From Fervidobacterium pennivorans DSM 9078 (GTDB lineage: Bacteria > Thermotogota > Thermotogae > Thermotogales > Fervidobacteriaceae): a DNA stretch of 64,000 nt. Made by a program: the position numbers and the translations under genes. The notes below the pieces were generated by a model. It worked only from the letters and a program-made list of their open reading frames with translations. It ran no database searches and was not told the origin of the DNA. The stretch is from the NCBI RefSeq assembly GCF_000235405.2, contig NC_017095.1, forward strand, positions 769,501 through 833,500, written 5' to 3'. Positions 7,854-15,993 of this stretch are shown one piece after another. How positions within the stretch are numbered: the first letter of the stretch is position 1; the number at the start of each line of letters is the position of its first letter.

Positions 7854-9505
7854 GAATTTTGGGCGCTGCGATAGGAAGTTGCGTTCACAACGCCGGGTTA
7901 TTCAACTTCCTCCGATTAGCAGAAGACAATGGGTACGAGACTATATATCTCGGTTCTGCAGTACCTCTGGAAGTCTTGGTGAAAGCTATAGAAGAAGAAA
8001 ATCCGGATATAGTCGCGCTAAGTTACAGACTCGGCGCAGAACCATTGCGAAAACTCTTAAGAAAACTTGAAAAGATGCTCAAGAAAAGAAAATTGTTAGA
8101 CAAACTATACATTTTCGGTGGGGCGTATGAAACTGGAAAGGTAGCTAAAGAATTCAGATTTATCAAGCACGTATTCGACGGAACTGAAGAGCTTGAAGAC
8201 GTAGTCATGTTCCTGAGAGGAACCGTTCGTGCAGAGTTTTTGGATGTAACCTATCCACAAACCTTATCTGAACGTGTGAAGTTCAAAGCACCGTTCCCAT
8301 TGATAAGGCATCACATAGGTTTGCAAACATTAGAAGAGACTGAGGAAGAAATCAGAAAACTTGCTGAATCGGGACAACTTGACATTATCTCAATTGCGCC
8401 TGATCAGAATTGTCAACAGTACTTTTTCGAACCTGAGAAGATGGACCCGGCACAAGATGGCGCTGGCGGTGTGCCAATAAGGAAAAGGGAAGATTTCGTG
8501 AGGCTGTACGAAGCGTCAAGAAGAGGTAATTATCCACTAGTACGCTGTTATTCAGGCACAACGCACTTGCTTGAATTCTCAAAATTACTGAAAGAGACTA
8601 TTAACAACGCTTGGGCAGCTATACCATTGATGTGGTATAGTGACCTCGACAGGCGTTCAGACAGACCGCTTAGGGAAGCGATAAAAGAAAATATGAAAGC
8701 CATAAGGTGGAATGCAAAGCACGGCGTACCTGTTGAAATCAACGATCCGCACCAATGGGCTTTGAGATATGCTCACGATGCAGTCGAAGTTGCAATGACT
8801 TACATAACAGCTTTTGTAGCAAAAAAATTAGGCGTTAGAGACTATGTCCAGCAATTCATGCTCGAAACACCGAACGGTTATTCACCAAAAGGAGACCTTG
8901 CGAAAAACCTTGCTAAACGCGAGCTTATAGAACCGCTCCAAGACGAGAACTTCAAAATCTACAGAATGATTCGCACCGGTTTGATGTCGATGCCATCGGA
9001 CCCGCACGCAGCGATGGCTCAACTCAGTGTTTCAATGTACTACGGTTGGGCATTAGAGCCTCACATAGTTCACGTTGTAGCTTACTCAGAAGCAATCCAG
9101 AGAGCCACAGCCAAAGAGATAATCGAAAGCGTGAAAATGGCAAAGCGTGCGATAAGCCTTGCGATGCGTGGCACACCTGACCCACTTGCCGACAGATGGG
9201 TCAGAAGAGAAAAGAACAGAATAATGCAAGAAGCGATGGCAATAATCGAAGCTATAAAAGAACTCAAAGGCGGAAGCGAAGATGCATTAGCCGACCCCGA
9301 TACGCTTTATGAAGCAGTAAGACTTGGCATCTTAGACGCTCCTGCACTTAAGAGCTTCTCAGTCGCAAAAGGCGAAGTAAAAGTAAAGATTATCGACGGC
9401 ATAGCCCGTTCTGTTGATGAATTCGGCAGGCCATTACCTGAAGAAGTCAGGCTTGAGAATATCCTTTCGGAGGTGGCTGACGTTGAAAATAGCGATAGCA
9501 TATGA
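7850..9505 (+). CDS. B12-binding/TIM-barrel protein, predicted cobalamin-dependent mutase-like enzyme
   Basis: A 551-residue protein. Residues ~1-125 resemble a cobalamin-binding flavodoxin-like domain: IGSCVHNAGLFNFL stands for D-x-H-x-x-G (His and Gly kept, Asp replaced by Cys), LSYRLG for the S-x-L motif, and YIFGGAYETG for the terminal GG. Residues ~150-430 look like a barrel related to glutamate-mutase-type catalytic subunits (RCYSGTTHLLEFSKLL, VPVEINDPHQWALRYAHDAV, LEPHIVHVVAYSEAIQRAT). No radical-SAM cysteine cluster or PLP lysine signature was seen. GGAGG precedes the ATG, which overlaps the previous stop. The reaction is unknown; a carbon-skeleton rearrangement or elimination is inferred. 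Confidence 0.6.
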   Translation: MRILGAAIGSCVHNAGLFNFLRLAEDNGYETIYLGSAVPLEVLVKAIEEENPDIVALSYRLGAEPLRKLLRKLEKMLKKRKLLDKLYIFGGAYETGKVAKEFRFIKHVFDGTEELEDVVMFLRGTVRAEFLDVTYPQTLSERVKFKAPFPLIRHHIGLQTLEETEEEIRKLAESGQLDIISIAPDQNCQQYFFEPEKMDPAQDGAGGVPIRKREDFVRLYEASRRGNYPLVRCYSGTTHLLEFSKLLKETINNAWAAIPLMWYSDLDRRSDRPLREAIKENMKAIRWNAKHGVPVEINDPHQWALRYAHDAVEVAMTYITAFVAKKLGVRDYVQQFMLETPNGYSPKGDLAKNLAKRELIEPLQDENFKIYRMIRTGLMSMPSDPHAAMAQLSVSMYYGWALEPHIVHVVAYSEAIQRATAKEIIESVKMAKRAISLAMRGTPDPLADRWVRREKNRIMQEAMAIIEAIKELKGGSEDALADPDTLYEAVRLGILDAPALKSFSVAKGEVKVKIIDGIARSVDEFGRPLPEEVRLENILSEVADVENSDSI

Positions 9506-10391
9506 CAAATCAAATCTCGACAACGAGCGCTGGAAGATGGTCCAATCAGTCTCTGAAGCGCTTTCAAAAAAATACGATGCAGAACCAGTCGCCTTTGAAG
9601 ATAACTTCTGCGAAAAGGTAAAAAAATACGATGCCGTTTTCAACCTCTCAACGGCATACAAACAGATGCACGTACCCGCAATACTTGAAGTATTGAAAAT
9701 CCCATTCACCGGCTCGTCAGCTGCCGCTCATGCACTGTGCATCGACAAGCTTAAAACCAAAATAATTCTCAAACACTTCGGCATTCCAACGCCTGACTTC
9801 ATTTCAGTTGACTTAGATGAAGAAGTCCCTGAAATAGATTTTTATCCAGCAATCGTCAAACCGGTGAAAGAAGGGAGTGCAAAAGGCATATACGCCGATT
9901 CTGTTGTGCATAACCACGAAGAGTTGAAAGAAAAGGTTCTGAGAGTACACAAAGAGTTTGAACAACCAGCTTTGGTTGAACAATTTATCGAAGGAGACAG
10001 AGAATACAGCATAGGAATAGTCGGCAGTAAAGTCTTGCCAATACTCGAGATAGACTTCTCATCGCTACCGGAAGGGCTCGAAAGATTCTATTCACATCGT
10101 GTCAAACACGAATACGGAGAACAGACAACCTACATCTGCCCAGCGCAACTCACGGAAGAACTGAAAGCACAAATCGAACACTACGCATTGAAATCATTCA
10201 AAGTCCTCGGGCTTAGAAACTACGCTCGAATGGATTTAAGAGTAAAAGATGGCAAAATATACTTCTTGGAAGCAAACTCATTGCCAATGCTCACGCCAAA
10301 CTATTCAGACATAATCAAAATGGCGCAGGCTGCAGGTTATACATACGACGAATTCATACTTACCATCTTCGAAGACGCGTTGAGAAAATAA
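9483..10391 (+). CDS. ATP-grasp ligase, D-Ala-D-Ala ligase-like
   Basis: A 302-residue ATP-grasp enzyme. Features are the N-terminal KIAIAYDKSNLDN, the specificity region FTGSSAAAHALCIDKLKTK, the ATP-binding IVKPVKEGSAKGI, EYSIGIVG and the metal-binding ARMDLRVKDGKIYFLEANSL with a final NSLPMLTPNYSD. It lacks the classical Ddl EVNTLPG context, so the substrate is probably not D-Ala-D-Ala. The TTG at 9483 lies 7 nt after GGAGGTG; the gene then overlaps the previous one by 23 nt, which implies coupled translation. The open frame to 9414 has no start signal. As the last gene of the operon it is followed by a strong terminator. It may ligate the product of the two upstream enzymes to an amine (inference). 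Confidence 0.78.
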   Translation: MKIAIAYDKSNLDNERWKMVQSVSEALSKKYDAEPVAFEDNFCEKVKKYDAVFNLSTAYKQMHVPAILEVLKIPFTGSSAAAHALCIDKLKTKIILKHFGIPTPDFISVDLDEEVPEIDFYPAIVKPVKEGSAKGIYADSVVHNHEELKEKVLRVHKEFEQPALVEQFIEGDREYSIGIVGSKVLPILEIDFSSLPEGLERFYSHRVKHEYGEQTTYICPAQLTEELKAQIEHYALKSFKVLGLRNYARMDLRVKDGKIYFLEANSLPMLTPNYSDIIKMAQAAGYTYDEFILTIFEDALRK

Positions 10392-10406
10392 CTAAAGACA
10401 ATTTTG

Positions 10407-10451
10407 AAAACACGGGCGCCCCCTCCTCCTTATCCTCCGCCCGTGTTTTTT
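10407..10451 (+). terminator. Rho-independent terminator of the B12 operon
   Basis: A 12-bp stem AAAACACGGGCG/CGCCCGTGTTTT encloses a C/T-rich loop of about 19 nt and is followed by Ts. Confidence 0.88.
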
Positions 10452-10702
10452 AGTTAAATAGATTCTGACACGTGTCATCCTATACCAAAAAATCGTCTTT
10501 AACAAACCTTCCTTCTTCACTGTCATTGTAAAGAACCTGCCAATTCGAATTGGTAGGAATTTATAAAGTGGACTTTACAAAAACCAACCAAGTGTGATAA
10601 CAGTCCTACAAAACCCGCCAATTTGTAGCATCAATAAATCCTCGAATCAAAACAATGCCTTTCCTAAGAATAGAAAAACGAGAGTATTCTTACCACAAAT
10701 CG

Positions 10703-10754
10703 TGATGCATCATTGACACAAGATGATGCATCAGCCAACATAAATGATGCATCA
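10703..10754. repeat. Three identical TGATGCATCA palindromes at 21-bp pitch
   Basis: The 10-bp palindrome TGATGCATCA starts at 10703, 10724 and 10745, separated by two 11-bp spacers of different sequence. The 21-bp period equals two helical turns and places all three sites on one face of the DNA, as expected for cooperative protein binding. A TTGACA lies in the first spacer, but no convincing -10 follows. Confidence 0.8.
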
Positions 10755-10891
10755 ATTTTGTATGGACAACCCACACTACATTGGTTTTGTCTGTCCTAAT
10801 GATCAAGCTTTTTATTTCTACTTTTTCTCCCTAACCAAACAAAACACCAAGGATGCACTATGTAAGCACTCGTTGCGCAATTTTCGGCGTA

Positions 10892-10942
10892 TTGACCTGT
10901 CCATAGGTCAAAAACTGCAAAACTTGACCTTTGCGCAGGTCA
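10892..10942. repeat. Two TTGACCT-N6-AGGTCA dyads, 32 bp apart
   Basis: The arms TTGACCT and AGGTCA(A) flank 6-nt centres at 10892-10911 and 10924-10942. The centres differ (GTCCAT, TTGCGC) while the arms are identical. The 32-bp pitch is about three helical turns. Seen directly; operator function is inferred. Confidence 0.7.
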
Positions 10943-11013
10943 TTTTTCACTGCCACTGTGAACCAGAAAAATCATTTCTGGCTTAGAAAATTTATAAATA
11001 AATAATCTTCAGC

Positions 11014-11139
11014 AATCGTTTCACGTTGAAACGATTTTTGCATAAAATCGTTCTATAACAAAACGAAAATCGAGAAAATTTATAAATTCTGTTCTGCAAT
11101 GAAACGAAATCTTGGCAAATTCGTTCTGACGCAGAACGA
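11014..11139. repeat. Two TCGTT-type dyads with 3-bp centres
   Basis: AATCGTTTCA and TGAAACGATT flank CGT at 11014-11036; TCGTTCTG and CAGAACGA flank ACG at 11121-11139. Between them lie further TCGTT/AACGA half-sites (11048-11066 and about 11104). The shared outer TCGTT and the 3-bp centre suggest one protein family binding variant sites. Confidence 0.65.
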
Positions 11140-11214
11140 TTTACAATATGAGGACGAGCAAATTGAGAGGAACTTATAGGGGAAAACTTACTCTCAAATC
11201 GGTGGTGATGGAGG

Positions 11215-12100
11215 CTACAACCCGCTCAGGATGTTTTTAAGCTTTTCCAAAGCATCTTTCGATTCCCTAAGAAATGTCAAAATCACCCAGTCGTGGAACA
11301 AGCCGTCGTACTCGAAATAATTGCATAAAACCCGTTGTTCTCTAAGCTTATCTCTCAGCTTTCGTGCATCTGGATTGAGGATATCGTGTGTACCCGTGAA
11401 TATACTCACCGGACAAAAGCCATGAAAATCTCCATAAATCGGGCTAACGTGCCAGTCTTTCAATTCCAGCCCAGAAGCGTACTGCTGAGCTGCTGCTTTC
11501 AAGCCCTTAACTGTTAGAATCACATCTTTGCTCTCTAAATTCGCAATCTCAGGATTCTCCATGCTCACATCAATCCAGGGCGAGAAGAGAACAATGTGTT
11601 CAGGCAATCTTCTATTCTCGTCTCTCAACTTTTGTGCAAATCCGAGCGCCAGTCCCCCGCCTGCCGAATCGCCGATGAAAACAAATTTTTTGCCTGAATA
11701 TTTCTCGAGCAGCATTCCATAAAGCTTATCCACAAACTCGTAAGTTTCTCTCCACGTATTCTCAGGCGCAAGCGGATAATCCGGAACAACGACAAGTGCG
11801 TTCAACTTATCAACTAATTTTCCAACCAAATCCCAGTGCATTTTAGTTATATTGCCAACATACGCTCCACCATGCAAAAAAAGAACCACAGTACGTGGTT
11901 CTGAAATCTTCGGTGTAACTGCCCATACACAACCGGCCAAGCAGAGTAAATTCTTCTATGCTGAATTTTCTAAATAACTTCTTCATCGGCTTGGCAGGTT
12001 CCCTCTTCAACGAACCGTCAGCTATTCTCTTTTCAATGATATACTTAAATCTAAACGACCTTAGGAAAAACTGAATAGTTGATGTTTCAAAACTCGCCAT
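11215..12100 (-). pseudogene. Alpha/beta hydrolase (HSL-type esterase), apparently frameshifted
   Basis: The main frame, from about 11940 down to 11215, encodes the catalytic part of a hormone-sensitive-lipase-type esterase: oxyanion-hole LFLHGGAYVG, a VVVPDYPLAPENTW segment, nucleophile elbow FIGDSAGGGLAL, Asp region GTHDILNPDA and catalytic His in GLFHDWV. The N-terminal cap (MASFETSTIQFFLRSFRFKY, ending FRKFSIEEFTLL) is in a different frame starting at 12100. Joining FTL to AGCVWAVTPKISEP near 11940 restores a normal ~300-residue protein. This implies a single-base indel, either a true disruption or a sequencing error. The short frame alone would lack the cap. Native substrate: short-chain esters by family. 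Confidence 0.7.
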
Positions 12101-12114
12101 AGTTTCAGTTACTC

Positions 12115-12880
12115 CTAATCTTTAAACACGAACTCTAAGAACTCTCCTTCCTTCTCTTCATCCCATACAAAAAGGTGCTTGCATTTCTCTACATTCTGCC
12201 TGTAATACTCATAGTTTTCAAACGCATCAAGTATCTTTTTCACCGAACCTTCCACATCACTTGGGTCAATCACAACACCAATTCCGTACTTCTCCACCAG
12301 TTTCACCATAGAGACGAACGTATTTTTGACTATTACTGGCGTTCCTGCAGCGATTGAATCGTAGAACTTATTTGGCAGCGAGAAGATGTCGTTCTTGTAA
12401 GTCTCATTTCCTGTAGTCGAGAAAGATATAAGGCTGAACATCGACTTTGAAAGCTCCATCATCATCTGCTCGTACGGCAGAAAGCTCGTGTATTCGTGCG
12501 GGATGTCTTTGAAAATGTCGGAATTAATACCAATGACCTTGAACTTGATTTCTAAATCATTCAGCTTTCTTAATATTTCTTTCTCTTTGGATATGCCTCT
12601 TTGAATCTTTCCCACAAAGACAATTTCCTTACGCTTCTCGGTCGGCTCAACTGATAAACTTGCGTAATTTGGAAGAACAAGTGCCGGTTTCCTGAATTCA
12701 ACTTTTTCGAAGATGTCGCTCATCGTCTCTTCGGAAACGAAAATCAACTTGTCAGATAGCTCTATCTGCTTCTTGAAGAAGTTCCAAGCTATCTTTTCAA
12801 TTATTCTCTTGGAAAATCCCGAAAGTGTCTTTAGAAAATTCTCTGGATGGTACTCATGGATATCAAATAAAACAAAATAA
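12115..12880 (-). pseudogene. GT-B glycosyltransferase, 5'-truncated at the island junction
   Basis: The C-terminal ~250 residues of a group 1-like glycosyltransferase: FDIHEYHPENFLK, LSDKLIFVSEETMSDIF, VFVGKIQRGISKEKEIL, a NDIFSLPNKFYDSIAAGTPV nucleotide-sugar loop and YGIGVVIDPSD. A normal member has roughly 100 more N-terminal residues. The homology stops at about 12880, exactly where the foreign ABC-3C cluster begins on the other strand. The apparent frame beyond that is the complement of the ABC-3C gene. No start with an SD exists at the junction. I read it as a host surface-glycan gene cut by the island insertion. Confidence 0.7.
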
Positions 12881-12896
12881 CAGGAGGGCGCAATAC

Positions 12897-14135
12897 ATGA
12901 AGAAGCTATGTTTTGGCACTTTTGCAACAATTTTAAAGATTTGCATGGCAAAAAGAGTAACACAAAAGCAATTGTGCGGTACCATGCTGCTTTCTATTGC
13001 GCCTACTTATGATATTCGCAGCGATGATGGCACCGTTTCAGATTTGATATTAGGTAAAAAAAATCTTTCACCTGTTGTAACCGATGCTGCTCCGGATGTA
13101 GATGCTCGTGATATTTCGGTTTTCTTTAAGGAGAAAGTCCTCCCCATGTTGGATAGTAATAAAAATAGCCTAATAGTTCTTGCATTGAAGGACATCATTG
13201 CTTCTGATGACACAATCGAACCTGAAACAATTGTTGAGAAAGTAAATAACATGACAAAGGAGGATATTGTTACCTGTAATTCATTTGTTCTGGAAGACTT
13301 TCTTGCCGGAATATTTCTTTATACAGTACTTAATGTCGAAAACAGGAATTGTGAAAATAGTGTAAGAGAGATAACCGATGAGTACATACAATCCTTTGAA
13401 ACTCAAAAGAAAAGCATTAAATTTATTACAACTTACAATAATTTTTCTATGGAAGCCGCTAATGAAGTTGCGATCGATGCTCGAGCTTTGGTGCTACTAG
13501 CTGAAACGGGCGGCAGATGCCAAAAGTGCGGTAGAATTCTTGGTATAAAAAAAGAAGGCAACGATATTAACTACGCTAAGATCGTTCGCCTTTCAGAAAC
13601 TGACGATATTATTCTATGTGTTGACTGTGAACGCGAAATTCGAAATTTATCTGAAGAAGATAAATTGGCTTTATTATCCGACAAGCATGACTTAGAAATA
13701 CTTGTTAAGGCAAGAGATGCCACATCAAGACATGAAATAGAAAAGCAAACTGAACAAGTACTTCGAGAAGTTGATCTAATGGATGTTACAGCCGATACAC
13801 AACTCAAAATGGAACCTATTAAGGTTGAAAATAAAATTACTGAAAAACGCCTGAAAGAAAGAGTGCTTTTTGATGTTAGACGGTTTTATGAAGGAGTAAA
13901 TGATACATTAGATCGGTTAGCCGGAGAAAATAAATTAAATGTGGATAGATTTGCTAAAAGTATTAAACGGATGTATGAAGATGCTAGTGAATCACAGATT
14001 TCACAAAGTGCTATTTACAACCTCCTTGTTGAGACATTATTTGAAAAGACCGGTCGTAAATACAGAGAGGCTTGTGAGATAATAATCTCCTACTTCGTGC
14101 AAAGGTGTGAGGTGTTCGATGAGATTACCAAATAA
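12897..14135 (+). CDS. ABC-3C system effector-type protein with zinc-finger/HNH-like centre
   Basis: A 412-residue protein, first gene of an ABC-three-component cassette. A helical N-terminal half is followed by a GGRCQKCGRILG...IILCVDCERE module. C208/C211 and C241/C244 form two zinc knuckles in the layout of an HNH (treble-clef) nuclease, but the position of the usual catalytic His is INYAKIVRL, so activity is doubtful. The C-terminal ~95 residues (VLFDVRRFYEGVNDTLDRLA...YREACEIIISYFVQRCEVF) match the helical C-terminal domain that recruits such effectors to the ABC-3C ATPase. The ATG is 9 nt behind AGGAGG. The start lies about 20 nt from the island edge and no convincing promoter is visible. 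Confidence 0.65.
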   Translation: MKKLCFGTFATILKICMAKRVTQKQLCGTMLLSIAPTYDIRSDDGTVSDLILGKKNLSPVVTDAAPDVDARDISVFFKEKVLPMLDSNKNSLIVLALKDIIASDDTIEPETIVEKVNNMTKEDIVTCNSFVLEDFLAGIFLYTVLNVENRNCENSVREITDEYIQSFETQKKSIKFITTYNNFSMEAANEVAIDARALVLLAETGGRCQKCGRILGIKKEGNDINYAKIVRLSETDDIILCVDCEREIRNLSEEDKLALLSDKHDLEILVKARDATSRHEIEKQTEQVLREVDLMDVTADTQLKMEPIKVENKITEKRLKERVLFDVRRFYEGVNDTLDRLAGENKLNVDRFAKSIKRMYEDASESQISQSAIYNLLVETLFEKTGRKYREACEIIISYFVQRCEVFDEITK

Positions 14136-14361
14136 AGTAACATCATATTCAAACAGTATTATTGCGCTTTTTCCAGGTATTTTAGAAGCATTGTCACAGC
14201 AAGATATGTCCCCAAAAGAATTATTTGAACGAACCATGCCACGCCAAAAAAACATGGCTGATTTTCTAAGTGCTTTAGACTGCTTGTTTGCATTAGGCAG
14301 AATTAAACTAATTGAGGAAAAGAGGGTACTGCGCTATGTTAAAAGAGATACGATGCGATAA
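14119..14361 (+). CDS. ABC-3C middle component, MC6-like
   Basis: An 80-residue winged-helix-like protein (MRLPNKVTSYSNSIIALFPG, MSPKELFERTMPR, FLSALDCLFALGRIKLIEE). Size, position and the 'ALDxLFxLGxIxLxE' ending are those of the small middle component of ABC-three-component systems, which bridges effector and ATPase. It overlaps the effector gene by 17 nt and the ATPase gene by 26 nt, so the three are translationally coupled. The ATG at 14119 is preferred over the GTG at 14107 because GAGG lies 6 nt upstream. Confidence 0.7.
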   Translation: MRLPNKVTSYSNSIIALFPGILEALSQQDMSPKELFERTMPRQKNMADFLSALDCLFALGRIKLIEEKRVLRYVKRDTMR

Positions 14362-15973
14362 ATTTGCTCCAAATCATCAAGTGATAAAACTTAATGAAGG
14401 ATTAAACACGGTTTTGGGCAGTTCCAGCGGTACTAATGCAATAGGAAAATCAACATTTCTGTGGGTTATAGATTATGCATTCGGCGGTGACAGATACTAC
14501 TCCATGTCGGATGATATAAAAAAGGAAATAGGCCCACATACCATCCATTTCACTTACGAGTTTGAAGGACAACCGTACTATTTTTATAGAAGTACTGAAG
14601 ATACTAAAAATGTATATCGAAGTGATAAGGACGGACATTTTATTACAAAATTGACACTTGATGAATTTCGTAGCTTTCTATTTCAAGAATATAAAGTTGG
14701 TACCCCCTCTCTTACATTTTCAGATATAACTGAGCGTTTTTTCCGCATTTATGGGCGCGAAAATACGCTAGAAAAGTATCCATTACTTGTAAAACCTCGT
14801 GAACAAGATGAAAAGGCAGTCGATTTTTTATTAAAACTTTTTGGGCACTATGAAATTCTATCTGCGATTAAGAGCATGGAAGAAGAACTTGGGATTAAAT
14901 TTTCGCAGCTCAAATATCGCCAACATCAGAGAGTGGATATAGAAAAAATCGAAACCAATCAAAAAATGATCGAGTCTTTAAAGAAAAGGCTTCAAAAATT
15001 AATGAAAAACAACGAAGAAGCACAATTAGCAGTTTTTGGGTTTGATACACATACATTCGAACAAATAACTGCAATTCAAAAAGAATTGAATAGTTTTATT
15101 CGCAAACGTAATCGCTTGCAATCGCAGCTTAATGCTATTACGAGCAATATAGCTGATAGCAAGGCCGAAATCGCAAGTGAATTTGATTCATTGTTACACT
15201 TTTTCCCAAATGCTAATATAGCAGCATTTGAAAAGATTGAATATTTTCATGAGAAAATTAGAGAAATTTTAGGCGAAGAGATGAATCAGGAAATTGAGCG
15301 TTTGCAGCAAATAATTGATCAATATGATAAAGAAATAAATCGCCTTAATAGAAAAATTAAAGAAACTGGCTTAGCTAAGGAAATGTCAGAGAGAATACTA
15401 TCACAGTGTGTTAATGTGTCCAAAACAATTGATAGACTTGAAGAAGAAACGGCGGATTTAATTCATCAAAAAGAACTTCAAGAAGCTCGCATTGAAGCAG
15501 AGAGGAAATTAAAAGATCTGCTACTGCAACAAACCGAAATAATACAAGAAATACAAGATAACATTAACCTACGAATGAAAATGATTAACGACGTAGTAAC
15601 TGAACAGCAGGAAATCGCCCCACTTTTGCAAATAACTCCTCAAAAGGAAATTATATTTGAAACACCCGGAAACACAAGTGAGGGAACCGCTTTCAAGAGC
15701 CTAGTTATATACGATTTAACTATACTTGAACTACGGCCAATCCCTGCACTTATCCATGACTCCAATATCCTTAAACGTATTGAGGATATACACTTAGAAC
15801 ATATATTGGAACGTTATCAATCCAGTAATCGCCAGGTTTTCATTGCGTTTGATAAAGCTGATTCTACAACTGAGAAAGCGCACAAGATTTTAGAAGAAAC
15901 AGCAATCTTGCGATTATCAGATGGTAATGAACTATTTGGTCGTTCGTGGAGTAAATACGAATCGAATGATTAA
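14336..15973 (+). CDS. ABC-3C ATPase, DUF2326-type SMC-like protein
   Basis: A 545-residue ABC-type ATPase. The N-terminus LKEIRCDKFAPNHQ leads into a Walker A with the family's GTNAIGKSTFLWVIDYAFGG (about residues 32-51). Two long coiled-coil stretches follow (about 190-400) around a helical hinge, as in SMC/RecN proteins. The C-terminal head has FKSLVIYDLTILELRP, PALIHDSNILKRIED (Walker B region) and VFIAFDKADS. It belongs to the DUF2326 class used in ABC-3C conflict systems. The ATPase is thought to sense invading DNA or nucleoprotein and to license the effector. The ATG lies 9 nt after AGAGGG inside the preceding gene. Confidence 0.75.
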   Translation: MLKEIRCDKFAPNHQVIKLNEGLNTVLGSSSGTNAIGKSTFLWVIDYAFGGDRYYSMSDDIKKEIGPHTIHFTYEFEGQPYYFYRSTEDTKNVYRSDKDGHFITKLTLDEFRSFLFQEYKVGTPSLTFSDITERFFRIYGRENTLEKYPLLVKPREQDEKAVDFLLKLFGHYEILSAIKSMEEELGIKFSQLKYRQHQRVDIEKIETNQKMIESLKKRLQKLMKNNEEAQLAVFGFDTHTFEQITAIQKELNSFIRKRNRLQSQLNAITSNIADSKAEIASEFDSLLHFFPNANIAAFEKIEYFHEKIREILGEEMNQEIERLQQIIDQYDKEINRLNRKIKETGLAKEMSERILSQCVNVSKTIDRLEEETADLIHQKELQEARIEAERKLKDLLLQQTEIIQEIQDNINLRMKMINDVVTEQQEIAPLLQITPQKEIIFETPGNTSEGTAFKSLVIYDLTILELRPIPALIHDSNILKRIEDIHLEHILERYQSSNRQVFIAFDKADSTTEKAHKILEETAILRLSDGNELFGRSWSKYESND

Positions 15974-15993
15974 ATATTAGGAGGATGAAAAAT

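Larger units (their letters stand above)
10452..11214. other. Gene-free region between convergent genes, dense in dyad symmetries
   Basis: About 760 bp without a credible gene. Both flanking genes end here, so ordinary promoters are not expected, yet the stretch carries many perfect or near-perfect inverted repeats of different sequence. These are TGACACGTGTCA (10466-10477), CCAATTCGAATTGG (10540-10553), TAAAGT/ACTTTA (10564-10577), three TGATGCATCA, two TTGACCT/AGGTCA, TTCAC/GTGAA (10946-10962), CCAGAAA/TTTCTGG (10963-10981), TCGTTTCA/TGAAACGA (11016-11034) and TCGTTCTG/CAGAACGA (11121-11139). AATTTATAAA recurs at about 10558, 10988 and 11076, usually shortly after a dyad. No tRNA-like cloverleaf was seen. 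Confidence 0.6.

Noticed and set aside
10703-10754. Short CRISPR-like repeat array
   Set aside because: Repeats are 10-bp palindromes with 11-bp spacers, far too short, and no cas genes are present.
10744-10986. 80-residue plus-strand open frame in the palindrome region
   Set aside because: No ribosome-binding site, no recognisable domain, and its sequence is made of the inverted repeats themselves.
12881-12963. Glycosyltransferase N-terminus continuing beyond 12880
   Set aside because: This part of the frame is the complement of the ABC-3C effector start and has no glycosyltransferase character.
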